Source: Umezawaea sp036375055 (GTDB lineage Bacteria; Actinomycetota; Actinomycetes; Mycobacteriales; Pseudonocardiaceae). From it: a stretch of 64,000 nt of DNA. Of the stretch, positions 24,059 through 32,953 are shown piece after piece (position 1 is the stretch's first letter; each line of letters begins with the position of its first letter). The position numbers were made by a program, and so were the translations under genes. The stretch spans positions 22,498 to 86,497 of the forward strand of contig NZ_DASUSQ010000135.1 in the NCBI RefSeq assembly GCF_036375055.1. Reading direction: 5' to 3'. The notes under the pieces were generated by a model. That model was not told the DNA's origin, did no database searches, and worked only from the letters and a program-made list of their open reading frames with translations.

Positions 24059-25167
24059 CGTTCTCCTCCACTGGTCGGGATGACCGCTTCCACGACGAAC
24101 TCGCCGCTGCCGTCCGGCCCCGCGTCCAGCGCGCCACCGAGCACGTCGACGCGTTCGCGCATCCCGGAGATGCCCTGGCCCGCCGCGCCGACGACGGCGA
24201 CGATCCGGTTGCGCACGCGGACGCGGACCTCGTCGTCGTCCCACGTCACGCGGACGTCGAGCGGCTGGCCCGCGGCGTGCTTGAGGGCGTTGCTCAAGCT
24301 CTCCTGGACGATCCGGTAGACCGACAGGGCGCGCAGCGGCTCCAGGTCGCGCAGCCGGTCGTCGAATTCGAGTTCGACCGGTGTGCCGACGCGGCGGACC
24401 GACTCGACCAGCTCCTCCAGCTCGTGCAGCGTCGGCTGCGGGTTCAGGCTCGCCGACTCGCCGCCGCGCAGCGCGCCGAGGAGGCTGCGCATCTCGTTGA
24501 GCGCGTCCCTCGCCTTCTGCGCGATCTCGGTGAACTGCCGCGCCGCGTCCGGCCGCAGCCCGTCGAGGCGGTACGGCGCCGTCTCGGCCTGCACGGCGAG
24601 CACAGACATGTGGTGCGCCACGACGTCGTGCAGTTCGCGGGCGATCCTGGTGCGCTCCTCCCGCACGGCCAGCGCCCTGGCGATGTCCGCCTTCGCGGCG
24701 CGGGAGGTGCCGAGCAGCACGGCCGTGACGATGGCCAGCACCAGCACCTCCGGACGGCCGATGCCGACGAGCACCGCGCCGACGAGCGTCACGGCCGCGA
24801 CCGCGAGGGCACGGGTCTGGGGCAGGGCGAGGCCGATCCCGTGCAGCACCAGCACGGTGGCGAACTGGCCGGGGGTGAACAGCGACCCCGGCGCGACGTC
24901 GAGCCCCGTCTCCAGCAGCCTGCCGGCGCCGCACGCCACGAGCAGCGCGACCCACGCCAGGACGGGTTCGCGGCGCCACCACAGCACCGGCGCGCTCTGG
25001 CTCGCGGCCAGCGCGACGCAGGTGGCGATCCGGGCGAGCGCGGGCCAGTCGTCGGGCACGGGGCCGCGGAGGAACGCCCACAGCGAGGCGCCGAAGAGCA
25101 CCAGGGCGGCGAACGGCGTGAGCCACCGCGTCCAGCGCTCGACGTCAACCCCGCGCAGCCACGTCAC
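24055..25167 (-). CDS. Sensor histidine kinase, HisKA_3 (NarX/DesK type)
   Basis: 370-aa kinase: about four to five membrane segments in the first 150 residues, a HisKA_3 dimerisation domain with phospho-acceptor His in RIARELHDVVAHHMS, and an ATPase domain (ESLSNALKHA, GISGMRERV). It partners the NarL-type regulator. GTG 25167 has an AGGTCGG site upstream and overlaps the preceding membrane-protein gene by 23 nt, implying a three-gene operon that may sense envelope or lipid-linked sugar state. Confidence 0.91.
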   Translation of the reverse strand: MTWLRGVDVERWTRWLTPFAALVLFGASLWAFLRGPVPDDWPALARIATCVALAASQSAPVLWWRREPVLAWVALLVACGAGRLLETGLDVAPGSLFTPGQFATVLVLHGIGLALPQTRALAVAAVTLVGAVLVGIGRPEVLVLAIVTAVLLGTSRAAKADIARALAVREERTRIARELHDVVAHHMSVLAVQAETAPYRLDGLRPDAARQFTEIAQKARDALNEMRSLLGALRGGESASLNPQPTLHELEELVESVRRVGTPVELEFDDRLRDLEPLRALSVYRIVQESLSNALKHAAGQPLDVRVTWDDDEVRVRVRNRIVAVVGAAGQGISGMRERVDVLGGALDAGPDGSGEFVVEAVIPTSGGER

Positions 25168-26353
25168 GTCCGACCTCGCCCCCTCGTCGTTCCCGAGTGT
25201 CCCGCATCGCCCGCGCCAGCACGAGCAGGGCCAGGGGGTAGACCAGGTAGCCCACGCGCGTCGCGGGCAGCAGGGCGGTGGCGGCCGTGAGCCCGGCCGC
25301 GCAGAACCGCGCGGCCTCGACCTCGTCGCGCGGCGGCAGGCGCAGCAGCCGGACGCCGAGCGCCACGGCGACGGCGGCCAGGAGGACCAGCGCGAGCACC
25401 CGACCCGCAGGCACGTGCTGGGCGAGGAGGTGACCGGGGAACGGGCTGGCGGCGGGGGACGGGATCGGCTCCAGCCCGGCGGGGAAGCGGACGTCGTGCA
25501 CCAGCAGGCCGTCCGCCGACGTCGCCAGGACGGGCAGCAGGAACAGGGCGACCACGGCCGCGGCGACTCCCGCCGTGGCGAGCGCCGGGCCACGACCGCG
25601 GCGGACCAGCACCGCCACGACCAGCACCACGGCCACCGGCCACGCGGTCAGCTTCGCCGCGCACGCCAGGCCGACGGCGAGACCCGCGGCGGCGTGCCGG
25701 TCGTCGCGGGAGAGCGCCAAGGCCGCCAGCAGCGCGCCGACGACCGGCAGGTCGTCACCGCCGGAGGCCAGCAGCAGGGCGGCGAGCGGGGACGCGACCA
25801 GCACGGGCCAGAGCCACGACGACCGCCCGGTGCGGCGGACGACGAGCAGGACGGTGGCGGCGTAGACCAGCGCGAACGTGGCACGGGGGTCGGACAGGAC
25901 GGGTCCGAGGCCCGCGCGGTCGGCGAGCACGGCGGGAACGCCGAGCAGCGCCATCGCGGGCAGGTAGGGGAAGTACGCGTCGACCCCCTTGGTGGCGGTG
26001 GCCAGCTCGTCCCCCGTCGGGTAGAGCGAACCGGGCCCCAGCAGCCGCTCGGCCGCGTCGAACACCACGCCGACCTCGTTCTGCGCCTGGCCCGCGACCG
26101 CCATCCACACCAGCGGCCCGACCACGGCGCCCGTGGTCGCGAGCACGACCGGAGCCGAGGAGGCCCGCCCCCGGACCAGCGGCACGAGCGCCGCCAGCCC
26201 GTACGCGCACAGGGCCCACCACGCCCACGTCCGGTGGTTCGGCAGTCCGGTCCACGTGACGACCGCGGCGAAGGCGGCGCACGCCCCGTAGAAGAGGACG
26301 TCCCGCGTCGGCACGGCGGTCGACCGGGTGGTCGACTCGATTTCTGCGAGCAC
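25145..26353 (-). CDS. Polytopic GT87-like (mannosyltransferase-type) membrane protein
   Basis: 402-aa protein with about ten hydrophobic segments, resembling actinobacterial GT87 polyprenyl-phosphate-mannose-dependent glycosyltransferases (DUF2029). An acidic loop after the first helices (VVFDAAERLLGPGSLYP, then DAYFPYLPAMALLG) matches the family's active-site region. GTG 26353 is preferred because the AAGGGGG site lies about 8 nt upstream; GTG 26362 is almost on the site. First gene of an operon with a NarX/NarL-type pair. Confidence 0.77.
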   Translation of the reverse strand: MLAEIESTTRSTAVPTRDVLFYGACAAFAAVVTWTGLPNHRTWAWWALCAYGLAALVPLVRGRASSAPVVLATTGAVVGPLVWMAVAGQAQNEVGVVFDAAERLLGPGSLYPTGDELATATKGVDAYFPYLPAMALLGVPAVLADRAGLGPVLSDPRATFALVYAATVLLVVRRTGRSSWLWPVLVASPLAALLLASGGDDLPVVGALLAALALSRDDRHAAAGLAVGLACAAKLTAWPVAVVLVVAVLVRRGRGPALATAGVAAAVVALFLLPVLATSADGLLVHDVRFPAGLEPIPSPAASPFPGHLLAQHVPAGRVLALVLLAAVAVALGVRLLRLPPRDEVEAARFCAAGLTAATALLPATRVGYLVYPLALLVLARAMRDTRERRGGEVGRDVAARG

Positions 26354-26598
26354 GCGGAACACCCCCTTCCGAATTGTTTCCCGAGTCCACCAGCGTAGGA
26401 ATCAACGCTGGTCGGCACGTCACCGAGCGGAGCCAAAACTGAATAGCTCCCCAGAGCCAGCCACCCGTACCGAGTAGCTCTTGGGAGGCATGTCGAAATC
26501 GTCCTGGCGAACGATGACTTCCTCTGTCGATCCGGATAGCTTTCGGCGAATCCCATAACAGGACCAACGCACGATTACCGAAAGCCGGGACCACCACC

Positions 26599-27402
26599 AT
26601 GCCGTTCGACTCCGCACGCCTCCGCACGCGACGGCTGCGCGACCACCTCGTGGACGACGGGATCCGCCTGCTGGCCCGCACCGGGCGCTGGGTGGAGCCG
26701 GAGCTGCTCGGGCTGCGCGGCCTGATCGCGCCCGGCGACGTGTGCCTGGACGTCGGGGCGGCGCTGGGCCTCTACACCGCCGAGTTCTCCCGACTGGCCG
26801 GGCCGACCGGACGGGTGCACAGCGTCGAACCCCTGCCGTTCGCCCACGCGCTGCCGTCGCGCCTGCTCGGCCTGCGGGACCTGCCCGGCACGACGTGGCA
26901 CCGGGTCGCGCTCGGCGCCCGCGCGGGCACGTCCACGATGAGCGTCCCCCTTCGGCGCGGCGTCTTCGTGACCGGCCGCTCGTTCGTCACCGACGGGGCG
27001 AACGGCCTCGGCTCGAACGACGAGTTCGAGGACCAGGTCGAGTTCACCGTGGAGACGGACACGCTCGACGGGTTCTGCGCGCGGCACGGGATCGACCGCG
27101 TCGACTTCCTCAAGGCGGACGTCGAAGGGGCGGAGCTGGACGTGCTGAGCGGCGGCGAGGGAGTGCTGGAGAAGCACACGCCGACGGTGTTGCTGGAGAT
27201 CGAGGCCCGGCACCTGCGCCGCTTCGACCGCAGCCCGGAGTCCGTTGTGGACTGGATGGCCGACCGCGGGTACCGGGCCTTCGTGTGGCACGGGTCCGCC
27301 TGGCGCGAGGTGCGCCAGGCGGACGACCGTTTCCGGAACTACCTGTTCAGCGTGCGGGAACCGGGTCAGCGGCCCCCGACGGTGTCGACGAGCTTCGAGT
27401 AG
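26599..27402 (+). CDS. FkbM-family methyltransferase
   Basis: 267-aa SAM-dependent methyltransferase. The SAM motif is CLDVGAALGLYT, followed by VEPLPFA, and the FkbM signature DFLKADVEGAELDVLSGG and VLLEIEARH are present. FkbM proteins O-methylate hydroxyls on natural products, sugars or lipids. It lies at the edge of the lasso cluster and could act on that product, but is equally close to the GT87 gene; neither is proven. Its last 37 nt overlap the convergent LuxR-type gene. Confidence 0.88.
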   Translation: MPFDSARLRTRRLRDHLVDDGIRLLARTGRWVEPELLGLRGLIAPGDVCLDVGAALGLYTAEFSRLAGPTGRVHSVEPLPFAHALPSRLLGLRDLPGTTWHRVALGARAGTSTMSVPLRRGVFVTGRSFVTDGANGLGSNDEFEDQVEFTVETDTLDGFCARHGIDRVDFLKADVEGAELDVLSGGEGVLEKHTPTVLLEIEARHLRRFDRSPESVVDWMADRGYRAFVWHGSAWREVRQADDRFRNYLFSVREPGQRPPTVSTSFE

Positions 27403-27596
27403 GCCTCGGTCGAGTCCGACAGCCACTTCGCGATCAACCCGGCGCGGTTCCGCACGCCGTAGCGGTCGAACAGCCTCTGCAGGTGGGACTCGACGGTCTT
27501 CGGCGAGATCGCCAGCCGCCTGGCGATCTCCTTGCTGGACAACCCCTCCGCGACCAGCAGCAGGACTTCGTTCTGCCTGGGGCTGGTACGCATCAT
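27366..27596 (-). CDS. Orphan LuxR/GerE-type helix-turn-helix protein
   Basis: 76-aa protein that is nothing but a LuxR-type DNA-binding domain: SPRQNEVLLLVAEGLSSKEIA, then AISPKTVESHLQRLFDRYGV. No receiver or sensor domain is attached. GGAAAG precedes ATG 27596 at good spacing. It overlaps the 3' end of the fkbM gene on the other strand and is the only regulator next to the lasso cluster, so it is the best local candidate for its control. Confidence 0.83.
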   Translation of the reverse strand: MMRTSPRQNEVLLLVAEGLSSKEIARRLAISPKTVESHLQRLFDRYGVRNRAGLIAKWLSDSTEAYSKLVDTVGGR

Positions 27597-27961
27597 TCGG
27601 CGCTTTCCGGCGCGGGTGTGAACCGGTCGATCGTGGACACCAGGACGTGGAGCAGCAAAGCCATCCCCCCCAGAGATGCACTCAGAATGTCGCCTTCGTC
27701 AGTCCATGAATAAGATCCTGCACGCTCCTCTTAATCCACGTTACGGAGGAACCAGGAGAGCGTCAAGGCGACTTCACCGCGCGCACACCGCCGACAGCGG
27801 CAAGCCCTTTCGCCTGTTCGGCGTAACTCGGGAGTGCCATCCTCAAATGCGGACTCGCCGAAAAAATCAGATCGAGAACACGTGGAATGGCGTTCGACCG
27901 GTCCATTCACGGACGCGGAAACGCCCGGTGACCGATTCGGCCACCGGGTGCCGGGGAAGGA
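27597..27961. other. Non-coding gap at the distal end of the lasso operon
   Basis: About 365 bp of lower-GC sequence with no convincing frame or ribosome-binding site. It holds the terminator-like hairpin of the FAD monooxygenase gene (27924-27948) and presumably the promoter of the LuxR-type gene. Confidence 0.5.
27924..27948 (-). terminator. Hairpin after the lasso operon
   Basis: CCCGGTG (27924-27930) pairs with CACCGGG (27942-27948), with an inner CCG/CGG stem and ATT loop, 13 nt past the stop of the FAD monooxygenase gene. This is a plausible terminator for the minus-strand lasso operon; no U-tract is present. Confidence 0.55.
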
Positions 27962-29392
27962 TCAGGCGGGGCCGACCCAGCGGGTCAGCGCCTCCTCGCA
28001 CCCGCTCCGCGTCCCGCCCGCGGCCGAGGGCCACACCTCGGCCACGTACCCGTCGGGCCGCACCAGCACGGCGTCCACCCCGGGGAGGTCGGCGGTCGTC
28101 GCGACGACGACGTCGACCCGGTCCGCCCACTTGGCCGCGCCGCGCCGGAGCTCCTCGTCGTCCGCGAGGTCCAGCAGCACCGGCAGGCCCGAGGCGCACA
28201 GCTCGTGGAACCGCGCCCGGCCCGATCCGGTGAGCAGCAGCGGGTCGCCGAGCGCGGCGCCCGCCCGCGGGTGGTCGCCGCCGGGGTAGCGCAGGTCGGT
28301 CATGGAGAACAGGGCGTGCAGCCGTGCGCGCACCTCGCCGAGCTTCATCAGCTCGCCGTAGAACAGCTCGAACAGCGGGGTGTTGGCCTCGCCGGGCCGC
28401 AGGATCGCGATGGCGGCCCGCGAGTTGCGGATGGCCCGTTCGGCGACCGGGTGGCGTTCGAGGTGGTAGGAGTCGAGCAGGCCGTCCGGGGCTCGGCCGC
28501 GGACCTCGGCGGCGAGCTTCCAGCCGAGGTTCACCGCGTCCTGCAGACCGAGGTTGAGGCCCTGGCCGCCGAACGGCGGGTGCACGTGCGCCGCGTCGCC
28601 CGCGAGCAGCACGCGGCCGGTGCGGTAGGTGGCGGCGACCCGGCAGTTGTCGGTGAACCGGGTCAGCGACGTGGGTTCGCGCAGCCGGACGTCGACGCCG
28701 CTCGTGCGGCGCAGGCTCTCCTCGACCTCCTCCAGCGTCACCGGTCCGCGCCGCCGCTCCCCCGGACCCGCGAACTCGATCGACACGACCCTGCTCGGCG
28801 CGAGCGCGAACGCCACCACACCGCGGTCGGTCCGCCGCCACTCGCGCCCCAGCGCGTCGGGGTCGACGAGCTCGACCACCGCCTGGTAGCCGACGAGACC
28901 CGTGTCGCCGCCGGGGAAGTCGACGCCCGCGGTCTTGCGGACGACGCTCCCGCCGCCGTCGCAGCCCACGGCGTACGCGCCGCGGAACGCGCCGTCGGCG
29001 GTGAGCACGTCGACGCCGTCGGCGTCCTGCCGCACGCCGGTCACGTCGACGCCGCGCCGCACCACCACCCCGAGGTCGACCGCGCGGTCGAACAGCACGC
29101 GTTCGAGCACCTCCGGCCGGATCGGCATGAGGTCGGGGGCCGTGCCGTCGGCAGCCCGTCCGGTGCGGAACGCCGGTTCGACCACCTCCGCCACCGCGTC
29201 CGCCAGCACGTCGAGCAGGCCGCGGCGGTCCAGCGCCTCGATGGTGCGCGCGGTGATGCCGGGCGCGCGGAGCCGGGTGTCGAACGCGGTCTGGCGCTCC
29301 AGCACCTCCACCGACACCCCGGCCAGCGCCAGCTCTCCCGCGAGCATCAGCCCGACCGGCCCGGCGCCCACCACGACGACGTCGGCGGTCAT
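27962..29392 (-). CDS. FAD-dependent aromatic monooxygenase (PHBH class)
   Basis: 476-aa group A flavin monooxygenase. FAD motifs are GAGPVGLMLAGELA at the N-terminus, the DG-type region (AVGCDGGGSVVRK) and GDAAHVHPPFGGQGLNLG; a thioredoxin-like C-terminal domain follows. Such enzymes hydroxylate phenolic or indole rings using NAD(P)H and O2. It is the last gene of the lasso operon (ATG 29392 overlaps the previous stop by 4 nt), so hydroxylation of a Trp or Phe of the lasso core is the simplest hypothesis; a separate substrate is possible. Confidence 0.9.
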   Translation of the reverse strand: MTADVVVVGAGPVGLMLAGELALAGVSVEVLERQTAFDTRLRAPGITARTIEALDRRGLLDVLADAVAEVVEPAFRTGRAADGTAPDLMPIRPEVLERVLFDRAVDLGVVVRRGVDVTGVRQDADGVDVLTADGAFRGAYAVGCDGGGSVVRKTAGVDFPGGDTGLVGYQAVVELVDPDALGREWRRTDRGVVAFALAPSRVVSIEFAGPGERRRGPVTLEEVEESLRRTSGVDVRLREPTSLTRFTDNCRVAATYRTGRVLLAGDAAHVHPPFGGQGLNLGLQDAVNLGWKLAAEVRGRAPDGLLDSYHLERHPVAERAIRNSRAAIAILRPGEANTPLFELFYGELMKLGEVRARLHALFSMTDLRYPGGDHPRAGAALGDPLLLTGSGRARFHELCASGLPVLLDLADDEELRRGAAKWADRVDVVVATTADLPGVDAVLVRPDGYVAEVWPSAAGGTRSGCEEALTRWVGPA

Positions 29393-30264
29393 GCCGCCCT
29401 CCCGAGGACCTCGTGCTGGACGCCGTCGAGCAGGCCGACGAGCGTCGCGTGGTAGCAGACCGCGAACCCGCCGCCACCCGCGTCGGCGGCGCGGGGAACG
29501 GCCCCGTCGGCCGACCGCGCCCGCTCGACGTCGGCACGGGCCCGCGCGAACGGCTCCACGGACGAGCCGAGGCTGCGGGTCGCGATGACCGCTTCCAGCA
29601 GGCGGTCCCAGTGCCGCGTCCGCCGGGCGTGGTCGGCGACCCGCTCGACCACGGCCGCCACGGACCGCCGCTCGGCGCTCGTCAGCCCCGTCCGCCGGTC
29701 GCCGAGGTCGGTCGCGTAGAAGACGGCGTGGGTGACGCGGTAGGCCTCGCGGGCGATGCGGCCGGTCGACCACGTCGGCGCCAGCACCTGCCTGCGGCAG
29801 AAGTCGTCCCAGCGCGGCTCGCCCCGCACGTAGCCCCCCTTCGCGAACGAGTGCACCTGGCCGATGGAGGTGGGTCCGCGACCCGACCGCCACAGCTCGG
29901 TGACCACGTCCTCGGCGGCGGGCAGGCGGACGCCGGTCGACCGCAGCCACGCGTAGGGCTGCATCAGGTACGGGCCGTCGTCGAGGTCGGCGCGCGCCTG
30001 CCGGAGGTAGCGCTCGTCGGAGCAGCGGTCGACCAGGAAGGTCCGCCACCGGTCGAGCACGCGGTCCAGCTCCGGCCACGGCGGGGTCGCGCGGGCGGCC
30101 CACGCGGTGAGGTAGGCGAACACCATCGCCAGTTCCCCGAACGGTTTCAGCCGCGACCGGTCCTCCCGACCGCGACCGCCGGACCCGGCCCACGGCGTGA
30201 ACTCCTCCAGCCGTCCGGTGACCCAGTCCGCGCCGCGCTCCACGGCCGCGCGCCCGTCAGCCAC
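29389..30264 (-). CDS. Uncharacterised helical protein of the lasso operon (DUF6895-like)
   Basis: 291-aa, mostly alpha-helical protein without membrane segments or known catalytic motif. The patterns LKPFGELAMVFAYL and REAYRVTHAVFYATDLG resemble what I recall of DUF6895 proteins seen in natural-product clusters; this is from memory and not verified. GTG 30264 overlaps the B1 gene end by 8 nt and its stop overlaps the monooxygenase start by 4 nt, so it is made together with the maturation enzymes. It could be an enzyme, a partner of the monooxygenase, or an immunity factor. Confidence 0.72.
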   Translation of the reverse strand: MADGRAAVERGADWVTGRLEEFTPWAGSGGRGREDRSRLKPFGELAMVFAYLTAWAARATPPWPELDRVLDRWRTFLVDRCSDERYLRQARADLDDGPYLMQPYAWLRSTGVRLPAAEDVVTELWRSGRGPTSIGQVHSFAKGGYVRGEPRWDDFCRRQVLAPTWSTGRIAREAYRVTHAVFYATDLGDRRTGLTSAERRSVAAVVERVADHARRTRHWDRLLEAVIATRSLGSSVEPFARARADVERARSADGAVPRAADAGGGGFAVCYHATLVGLLDGVQHEVLGRAA

Positions 30265-30511
30265 GACCGCCTCCCCGGATCAGACCGCGGGACGCCAGGC
30301 TCCGCAGCACCTCGTCCCGCAACGCGGAGTCCTCGTCCTCCTCGGACAGCAGCGACGCGTAGGGGCTCACCGCGTGGCCGCCGGACAGCGCCCGGCGCAG
30401 CACCCCGGCCGCGCGCTGGGACAGGCGGTAGACGCGCAGTTCGCCGCGGTCCAGCAGCACGCCGCCGAACGGCAGCTCGTGGAACACGACGTCGTCGGCA
30501 AGCGCGATCAC
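30257..30511 (-). CDS. Lasso peptide B1 protein (PqqD-like precursor recognition element)
   Basis: 84-aa PqqD-like RRE protein: VVFHELPFGGVLLDRGELRV, then LSQRAAGVLRRALSGG and a C-terminal helix. B1 proteins bind the leader peptide and deliver the precursor to the B2 protease and C cyclase. GTG 30511 forms a GTGA overlap with the cyclase stop and has GAGGGG upstream. Size, composition and position between cyclase and tailoring genes fit the split B1/B2 organisation typical of actinobacterial lasso clusters. Confidence 0.88.
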   Translation of the reverse strand: MIALADDVVFHELPFGGVLLDRGELRVYRLSQRAAGVLRRALSGGHAVSPYASLLSEEDEDSALRDEVLRSLASRGLIRGGGRG

Positions 30512-32346
30512 GACAACCCCCTCAACCACTTCTCGACGACGCACAGCCGGGCGATCTCCTCGCCGTTGCGGTGCACCCGCCCCGGTGTCAGGCCGTCGGC
30601 GAACCCGTGGCTCAGCACGCCGAGGCGGCGCAGCAGCGAGTCGGGGCCGAGCAGGTCCCGGCAGGTGGCGAAGTTCTGGTTCGCGAACACGGCGGAGATG
30701 GCGTCGATCCGGGCCTGCTGCATCCGGGTGCCCGCGCGGACGGGCAGCCCGCGGTTCGCGTACGCCAGGCGGAACGCGAACTTGTCGACCGTCATCCCGT
30801 GCCCGAACCCGAGCCGGTGCGCGGCGGGCAGCGCGAGCGCGTACTCGACCAGGTCGCGGTCGGCGTAGGGGGTGCTGAAGAACTTCCGCTTCGGCAGGCA
30901 GTGGCTCAGCCACGCGGCCTGGAGGTTCGCCGTGTTGAAGCCCTCGGCCAGCAGGAACAGCGACGTGAGGCCGGGCGGCAGGCCGCGGGTGGCGTCGCTC
31001 GTCACCGACCTCAGGCGTTCCTCGGCGAGGGTCGCGGCGTCGCGCAGCGCCCGCGTGACCCGGTCGCCCGCTTCGGCGGTGAAGCCGATGGGGTGCACGA
31101 TCACGTCCCTGGGCGGCAACGCCGTGGTCGGGTCGGCGGACGCGAGCCTGCGCAGGTAGCGGAGGGACCCGCCGCGCGACGAGGTGGAGAACGTGGCGGC
31201 GGCGGCGTTCGCGACGGTCTGCCAGATCGGCTCCCCCGCGACCCTGGGGTCGAGCAGCCGCGGGCCCGCCACCTCGAGGAGACCGCGGTGCACGTCGTGC
31301 GCGAAGACCTGGTCGGACAGCAGTCCGGACAGGACGAACGTGGCGCCGTCGATCTCGGCCTGCTCGACCGCGGCCGTCACGCCGTGGGACGGCACGTGGG
31401 TCTGCGGCAGCCCGCCACCGTCCGGGACCTGGAGGTAGTCGCCGCCGTGCCGGGTGTGCTTGGACATCTCGTACGGCACCCAGGACAGCCCGCAGGCTCG
31501 GGCGACCTCCTCAGCGGCGCGCAGGTCGGCGTCGAAGCCGGGGAACGATTCGAGCGTGTAGTGGATGGCCGACCCGCGGCCCGGTTGCCTGCCCGCTTCC
31601 CAGGCGACGGCCGCGGAGTCGATGCCCCCGCTCAGGGCCACGACGAACGACCGCTGCTCAGCGAGCATCCGCGTGCACGCGTCGGCCAGGCGCGACCGCA
31701 GGCCCTCGGCGGCGTCGGCCAGGGACCGGGGTGGTTCGGCCACCGGCCGCAGCGCGTCGAACTCGGCGGTCTCGGGTCCGCCCGCTCGCACGGTCAGCGA
31801 CCGGCCGGGGGGCAGCCGCCGGACCGCCGCGAACCACGACCGGTCGTGGGGGAAACCCCGCTCGGCGATGATCATCGGGAGCAGGTCGGCGTCGACGTCC
31901 TCCAGCGTCGGACGTCCGCCGTCCAGCAGCAGCGCCGGGTCCGCGGCCCACGCCAGCCGATCGCCGTCCGCCCGCCAGAACAGCGGGATCAGCGCGGTGA
32001 CCGACCGGTAGAGCCGCGGCACGCCGTCCCGGCCGAGGTGCGCGAGCACGAAGTCACCGCGCAGCGAGCGCACGGCGTCGGCGCCGCGCTCGTCCAGCAG
32101 CCGCCGGACGGCGACCGCGGCCGACTCGTCCCCGCGCACGAGGCTCGGCGGGACGTCGATCCAGCCGGTGAGCTGGAGCCGGTCGACCGCGGGGACCGGG
32201 CGTCCGGACTCCTCGACCGGGCCCTGCCACACCACCGACCCGCCGCTCAGGTCGGCGTCCCAGACCGGCCCGGACGTCACTCGGGCCGTGGCGGAGGGCG
32301 AGGGGAGCCGGACCGCGCCCGCCATCCCGAACGCGGTCAGCAGCAT
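30508..32346 (-). CDS. Lasso peptide C protein (asparagine-synthetase-like macrolactam cyclase)
   Basis: 612-aa homologue of class B asparagine synthetase. The ATP-binding P-loop is LSGGIDSAAVAW near residue 236, and the C-terminal half keeps the synthetase fold (LLSDQVFAHD, PYADRDLVEYALALP). The N-terminal amidotransferase domain lacks the Cys2 nucleophile (it starts MLLTAFG), as usual for lasso cyclases that adenylate an Asp/Glu side chain instead of using glutamine. It should join the core's Gly1 amine to Asp7 or Asp8. ATG 32346 overlaps the B2 gene by 10 nt. Confidence 0.92.
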   Translation of the reverse strand: MLLTAFGMAGAVRLPSPSATARVTSGPVWDADLSGGSVVWQGPVEESGRPVPAVDRLQLTGWIDVPPSLVRGDESAAVAVRRLLDERGADAVRSLRGDFVLAHLGRDGVPRLYRSVTALIPLFWRADGDRLAWAADPALLLDGGRPTLEDVDADLLPMIIAERGFPHDRSWFAAVRRLPPGRSLTVRAGGPETAEFDALRPVAEPPRSLADAAEGLRSRLADACTRMLAEQRSFVVALSGGIDSAAVAWEAGRQPGRGSAIHYTLESFPGFDADLRAAEEVARACGLSWVPYEMSKHTRHGGDYLQVPDGGGLPQTHVPSHGVTAAVEQAEIDGATFVLSGLLSDQVFAHDVHRGLLEVAGPRLLDPRVAGEPIWQTVANAAAATFSTSSRGGSLRYLRRLASADPTTALPPRDVIVHPIGFTAEAGDRVTRALRDAATLAEERLRSVTSDATRGLPPGLTSLFLLAEGFNTANLQAAWLSHCLPKRKFFSTPYADRDLVEYALALPAAHRLGFGHGMTVDKFAFRLAYANRGLPVRAGTRMQQARIDAISAVFANQNFATCRDLLGPDSLLRRLGVLSHGFADGLTPGRVHRNGEEIARLCVVEKWLRGLS

Positions 32347-32870
32347 CGGTCCTCCCCCTCCGGGTAGCGTTCGAGTTCCACGTAGCCGAGCGGCCGCTCC
32401 CCCGGTCGCCCGACCAGCGGCAGGTCGCCGAGCGCGGGCCACGCGTGCAGCTCCTCGCGGCCGTCGGCGAGTTCGATCACCGGGTAGCCGACCACGACCT
32501 CGACGGCGAAGCCGAGCCGCCGCAGCGCCGCGCACACGCCGAGCGACTCGTGCAGGCACAGGTGCCGCCCGCCGAACGTGCGGGCGAGGCCCATCACCCG
32601 CCACGCCGCGTCACGGGCCCAGAACGCCGTCGTGGCGTCCCGTCCCGCCCGCGCGGGCACGGGGTCGACCGGGGGGAGGGACTGCCGAGCGGCGGGCAGC
32701 CCGCCGCCGCGGAACGCCCTCCCCGTCCGCAGGTAGGCGCGCGTCGCGGAGATCAACTCGCGGTCGCGCACCCGAATCGCGGAAGGGGCGGACCCGTCCC
32801 CGAGCATCAGTGATCGGAGTCCGTCGAGCGATTCACGCCGGGTTCGAGAATAATTCCGCAGCGTCGACAT
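32337..32870 (-). CDS. Lasso peptide B2 protein (transglutaminase-like leader protease)
   Basis: 177-aa cysteine protease of the lasso B2 family. Catalytic Cys is C105 in HLCLHESLGVCAALRRLGF and His is H142 in ELHAWPAL, with an Asp/Glu further on. It removes the leader peptide, cutting after the residue following the penultimate Thr. ATG 32870 is preceded by AAGGCAGGAA. It follows the precursor gene by 83 nt that include a strong hairpin. Confidence 0.92.
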   Translation of the reverse strand: MSTLRNYSRTRRESLDGLRSLMLGDGSAPSAIRVRDRELISATRAYLRTGRAFRGGGLPAARQSLPPVDPVPARAGRDATTAFWARDAAWRVMGLARTFGGRHLCLHESLGVCAALRRLGFAVEVVVGYPVIELADGREELHAWPALGDLPLVGRPGERPLGYVELERYPEGEDRCC

Positions 32871-32895
32871 TTCCTGCCTTTCGGAATTGTCCGAA

Positions 32896-32930
32896 CGGCG
32901 TGGCCGCCCCTCTTCGGGACGACCACGCCG
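32896..32930 (-). promoter_or_regulatory. Hairpin between lasso precursor and B2 genes
   Basis: An 8-bp outer stem (CGGCGTGG with CCACGCCG) encloses a partly paired inner stem (CCCC TCTTC GGG). It lies 24 nt after the precursor stop codon and 26 nt before the B2 start. Intercistronic hairpins of this kind attenuate or protect the upstream RNA so that precursor is made in excess over enzymes. Confidence 0.6.
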
Positions 32931-32953
32931 CGCAACTCACGACAGCGCGCCCA

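Noticed and set aside
26420..26617. 65-aa minus-strand frame ending in a peptide-like tail, considered as a second RiPP precursor
   Set aside because: Its only good start lies inside the fkbM coding region, there is no ribosome-binding site, and no matching maturation gene is adjacent.
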